From positions 215,895-262,765 of the forward strand of contig NZ_JH378889.1 of the NCBI RefSeq assembly GCF_000235485.1: a stretch of DNA of 46,871 nt, written 5' to 3'. The notes below the pieces were generated by a model. It searched no databases. It worked only from the letters and a program-made list of their open reading frames with translations, and had not been told where the DNA came from. A program made the translations under genes and the position numbers. This DNA is from Streptococcus sp. oral taxon 058 str. F0407 (lineage in GTDB: Bacteria > Bacillota > Bacilli > Lactobacillales > Streptococcaceae). This document shows, one piece after another, positions 45,962-46,871 of the stretch (position 1 is the stretch's first letter; each line of letters begins with the position of its first letter).

Positions 45962-46871
45962 CTAAGCTCGGGAAAGGACAAAATTCGTCCTTTCTTTTTT
46001 GATATTCAGAGCGATAAAAATCCGTTTTTTGAAGTTTTCAAAGTTCCGAAAACCAAAAGCATTGCGCTTGATAAGTTTGATGAGATTATTAGTTGCTTCC
46101 AATTTTGCATTGGAATAGGGTAGTTGAAGGGCGTTGACAATCTTTTCTTTATCCTTGAGGAATGTTTTAAAGACAGTCTGAAAAAGAGGATGAACCTGCT
46201 TTAGATTGTCCTTAATGAGTCCGAACAATTTGTCAGGGTCCTTGTTCTGAAAGTGAAAAAGTAAGAGCTGATAGAGCTTATAGTGGTGTTTCAAGTCTTG
46301 CGAATAGCTCAATAGTTTATCTAAAATTTCTTTATTGGTTAAGTGCATACGAAAAGTAGGGCGATAAAATCGCTTATCACTCAATTTACGACTATCCTGT
46401 TGAATGAGCTTCCAGTAACGTTTGATGGCTTTATATTCATGGGATTTTCGCTCAAACTGATTCATGATTTGGACACGCAAACGACTCATAGCACGGCTTA
46501 AGTGTTGAACAATGTGAAAGCGATCGAGAACGATTTTAGCACACGGAAAAAGCTGTTTAGCTGAGTCATAGTAGGGACTAAACATATCCATAGTAATGAT
46601 TTTCACCTGACAGCGAACAGCTCGATTGTAGCGCAGAAAATGATTTCTTATGATAGCTTGTGTTCTTCCCTCAAGAACAGTGATGATATCGATCTTTTCA
46701 AAATCTTGTGCAATGAAACTCATCTTTCTCTTAGTGAAGGCATACTCATCCCAGGATATAATCTCAGGAAGGCGAGAAAAATCATGCTTAAAGTGGAAGT
46801 CATTGAGCTTACGAATGACAGTTGAAGTTGAAATAGACAGCTGATGAGCAATATCGGTCATAGAAGTCTTT
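45962..46871 (-). CDS. ISL3-family transposase, N-terminus beyond the window
   Basis: The last 303 or so codons of the transposase. The frame stays open to the window edge (KTSMTDIAHQLSISTSTVIR), so the gene starts outside; full IS1167 transposases are about 420-430 aa. Family marks are the helix-turn-helix at the visible start, SWDEYAFTKRKMSFIAQDFE near 38 of the visible Met, ITMDMFSPYYDSAKQLFPCA and IVLDRFHIVQHLSRAMSRLR (DDE catalytic part), and EATNNLIKLIKRNAFGFRNF near the end with the final Glu. No stop or frameshift in this part, so it may be active. Confidence 0.9.
   Translation of the reverse strand, partial: KTSMTDIAHQLSISTSTVIRKLNDFHFKHDFSRLPEIISWDEYAFTKRKMSFIAQDFEKIDIITVLEGRTQAIIRNHFLRYNRAVRCQVKIITMDMFSPYYDSAKQLFPCAKIVLDRFHIVQHLSRAMSRLRVQIMNQFERKSHEYKAIKRYWKLIQQDSRKLSDKRFYRPTFRMHLTNKEILDKLLSYSQDLKHHYKLYQLLLFHFQNKDPDKLFGLIKDNLKQVHPLFQTVFKTFLKDKEKIVNALQLPYSNAKLEATNNLIKLIKRNAFGFRNFENFKKRIFIALNIKKERTNFVLSRA
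45972..46000 (+). terminator. Hairpin within the transposase 3' end
   Basis: GAAAGGAC (45972-45979) with GTCCTTTC (45987-45994), loop AAAATTC, then TTTTTT on the plus strand. It would stop transcripts entering from the HAD-MazG gene, protecting the element from antisense reading. The same feature is kept in the remnant at 3081. Confidence 0.75.

Larger units (their letters stand above)
45928..46871 (-). mobile_element. ISL3-family (IS1167-type) insertion sequence, partial
   Basis: The left end GGCTCTTTGTCAACTGTAGT at 45928-45947 matches the terminal repeat of pneumococcal IS1167-type elements as I remember it. The transposase occupies nearly all of the rest, and the element runs off the window, so its right end and target duplication cannot be seen. 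Confidence 0.85.

Overview
This window is a 46.9 kb piece of a Gram-positive chromosome that I assign to the Mitis group of Streptococcus. The reasons are near pneumococcus-like RuvB, UppS, FolP and CcpA proteins, the folP-folC-folE-folB/K cluster (sulABCD in pneumococcus), a ManLMN mannose PTS, extended -10 promoters (TGnTATAAT), a CiaR-type small RNA, and an ISL3/IS1167-type element at the right end. As I remember it, the gene order resembles the S. pneumoniae ruvB-uppS-cdsA-eep-proS-bglA-polC-pepS-rsuA-pepC-man-fol region. It differs in having glmS, an orphan Gtf3-type glycosyltransferase and an ABC/UROD operon between ruvB and uppS, and in having polC directly after bglA. A non-pneumococcal Mitis-group species is therefore more likely; this was not tested by any search.

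Layout. 1-1616: tail of an RNA-type terminator, ruvB and a nucleotidyltransferase-like gene. 1617-7027: accessory stretch with decayed sequence, gtf3-like gene, an ISL3 remnant, an EamA transporter (minus), glmS with two NagR-like sites, then an AT-rich membrane-bound XRE regulator and a frameshifted membrane-anchored protein, flanked by a 26-bp imperfect direct repeat. 7028-7673: three terminators and the 3' remnant of a luciferase-like monooxygenase gene. 7674-13010: operon of two UROD/MtaA-fold proteins, a 67-aa membrane peptide and a complete amino-acid-type ABC importer. 13206-13339: a CiaR-dependent small RNA gene. 13432-18144: uppS-cdsA-rseP-proS (envelope lipid synthesis, site-2 protease, prolyl-tRNA synthetase). 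18252-28117: 6-phospho-beta-glucosidase, polC, a 50-aa protein, pepS, a GlsB-like membrane protein, rsuA and pepC. 28282-34471: P-type ATPase, then on the minus strand manLMN and a Cof-type phosphatase. 34658-41883: purine permease, CPBP protease, four folate genes and a membrane/papain-like protein. 41934-45919: DUF960 gene (minus), ccpA, asparaginase (minus), and a HAD + MazG-like fusion. 45928-46871: an ISL3 element running off the window.

The genes are mostly housekeeping. CcpA, encoded here, probably acts on its own promoter, on manLMN and perhaps on gtf3, through cre-like sites overlapping those promoters. glmS carries NagR/dre-like sites rather than a glmS ribozyme. The most interesting accessory unit is the UROD-pair/ABC operon: both UROD-like proteins keep the His-x-Cys ... 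Cys zinc-site pattern of MtaA/MetE-type thiol methyltransferases, in an organism group without haem synthesis, next to an importer. That points to uptake and methyl-transfer chemistry on an unknown thiol or methylated compound. Other points worth a look are leaderless-looking starts for ruvB and rsuA, a poly-A frameshift that could switch a secreted protein, and a substrate-binding protein whose lipobox cysteine is alanine.
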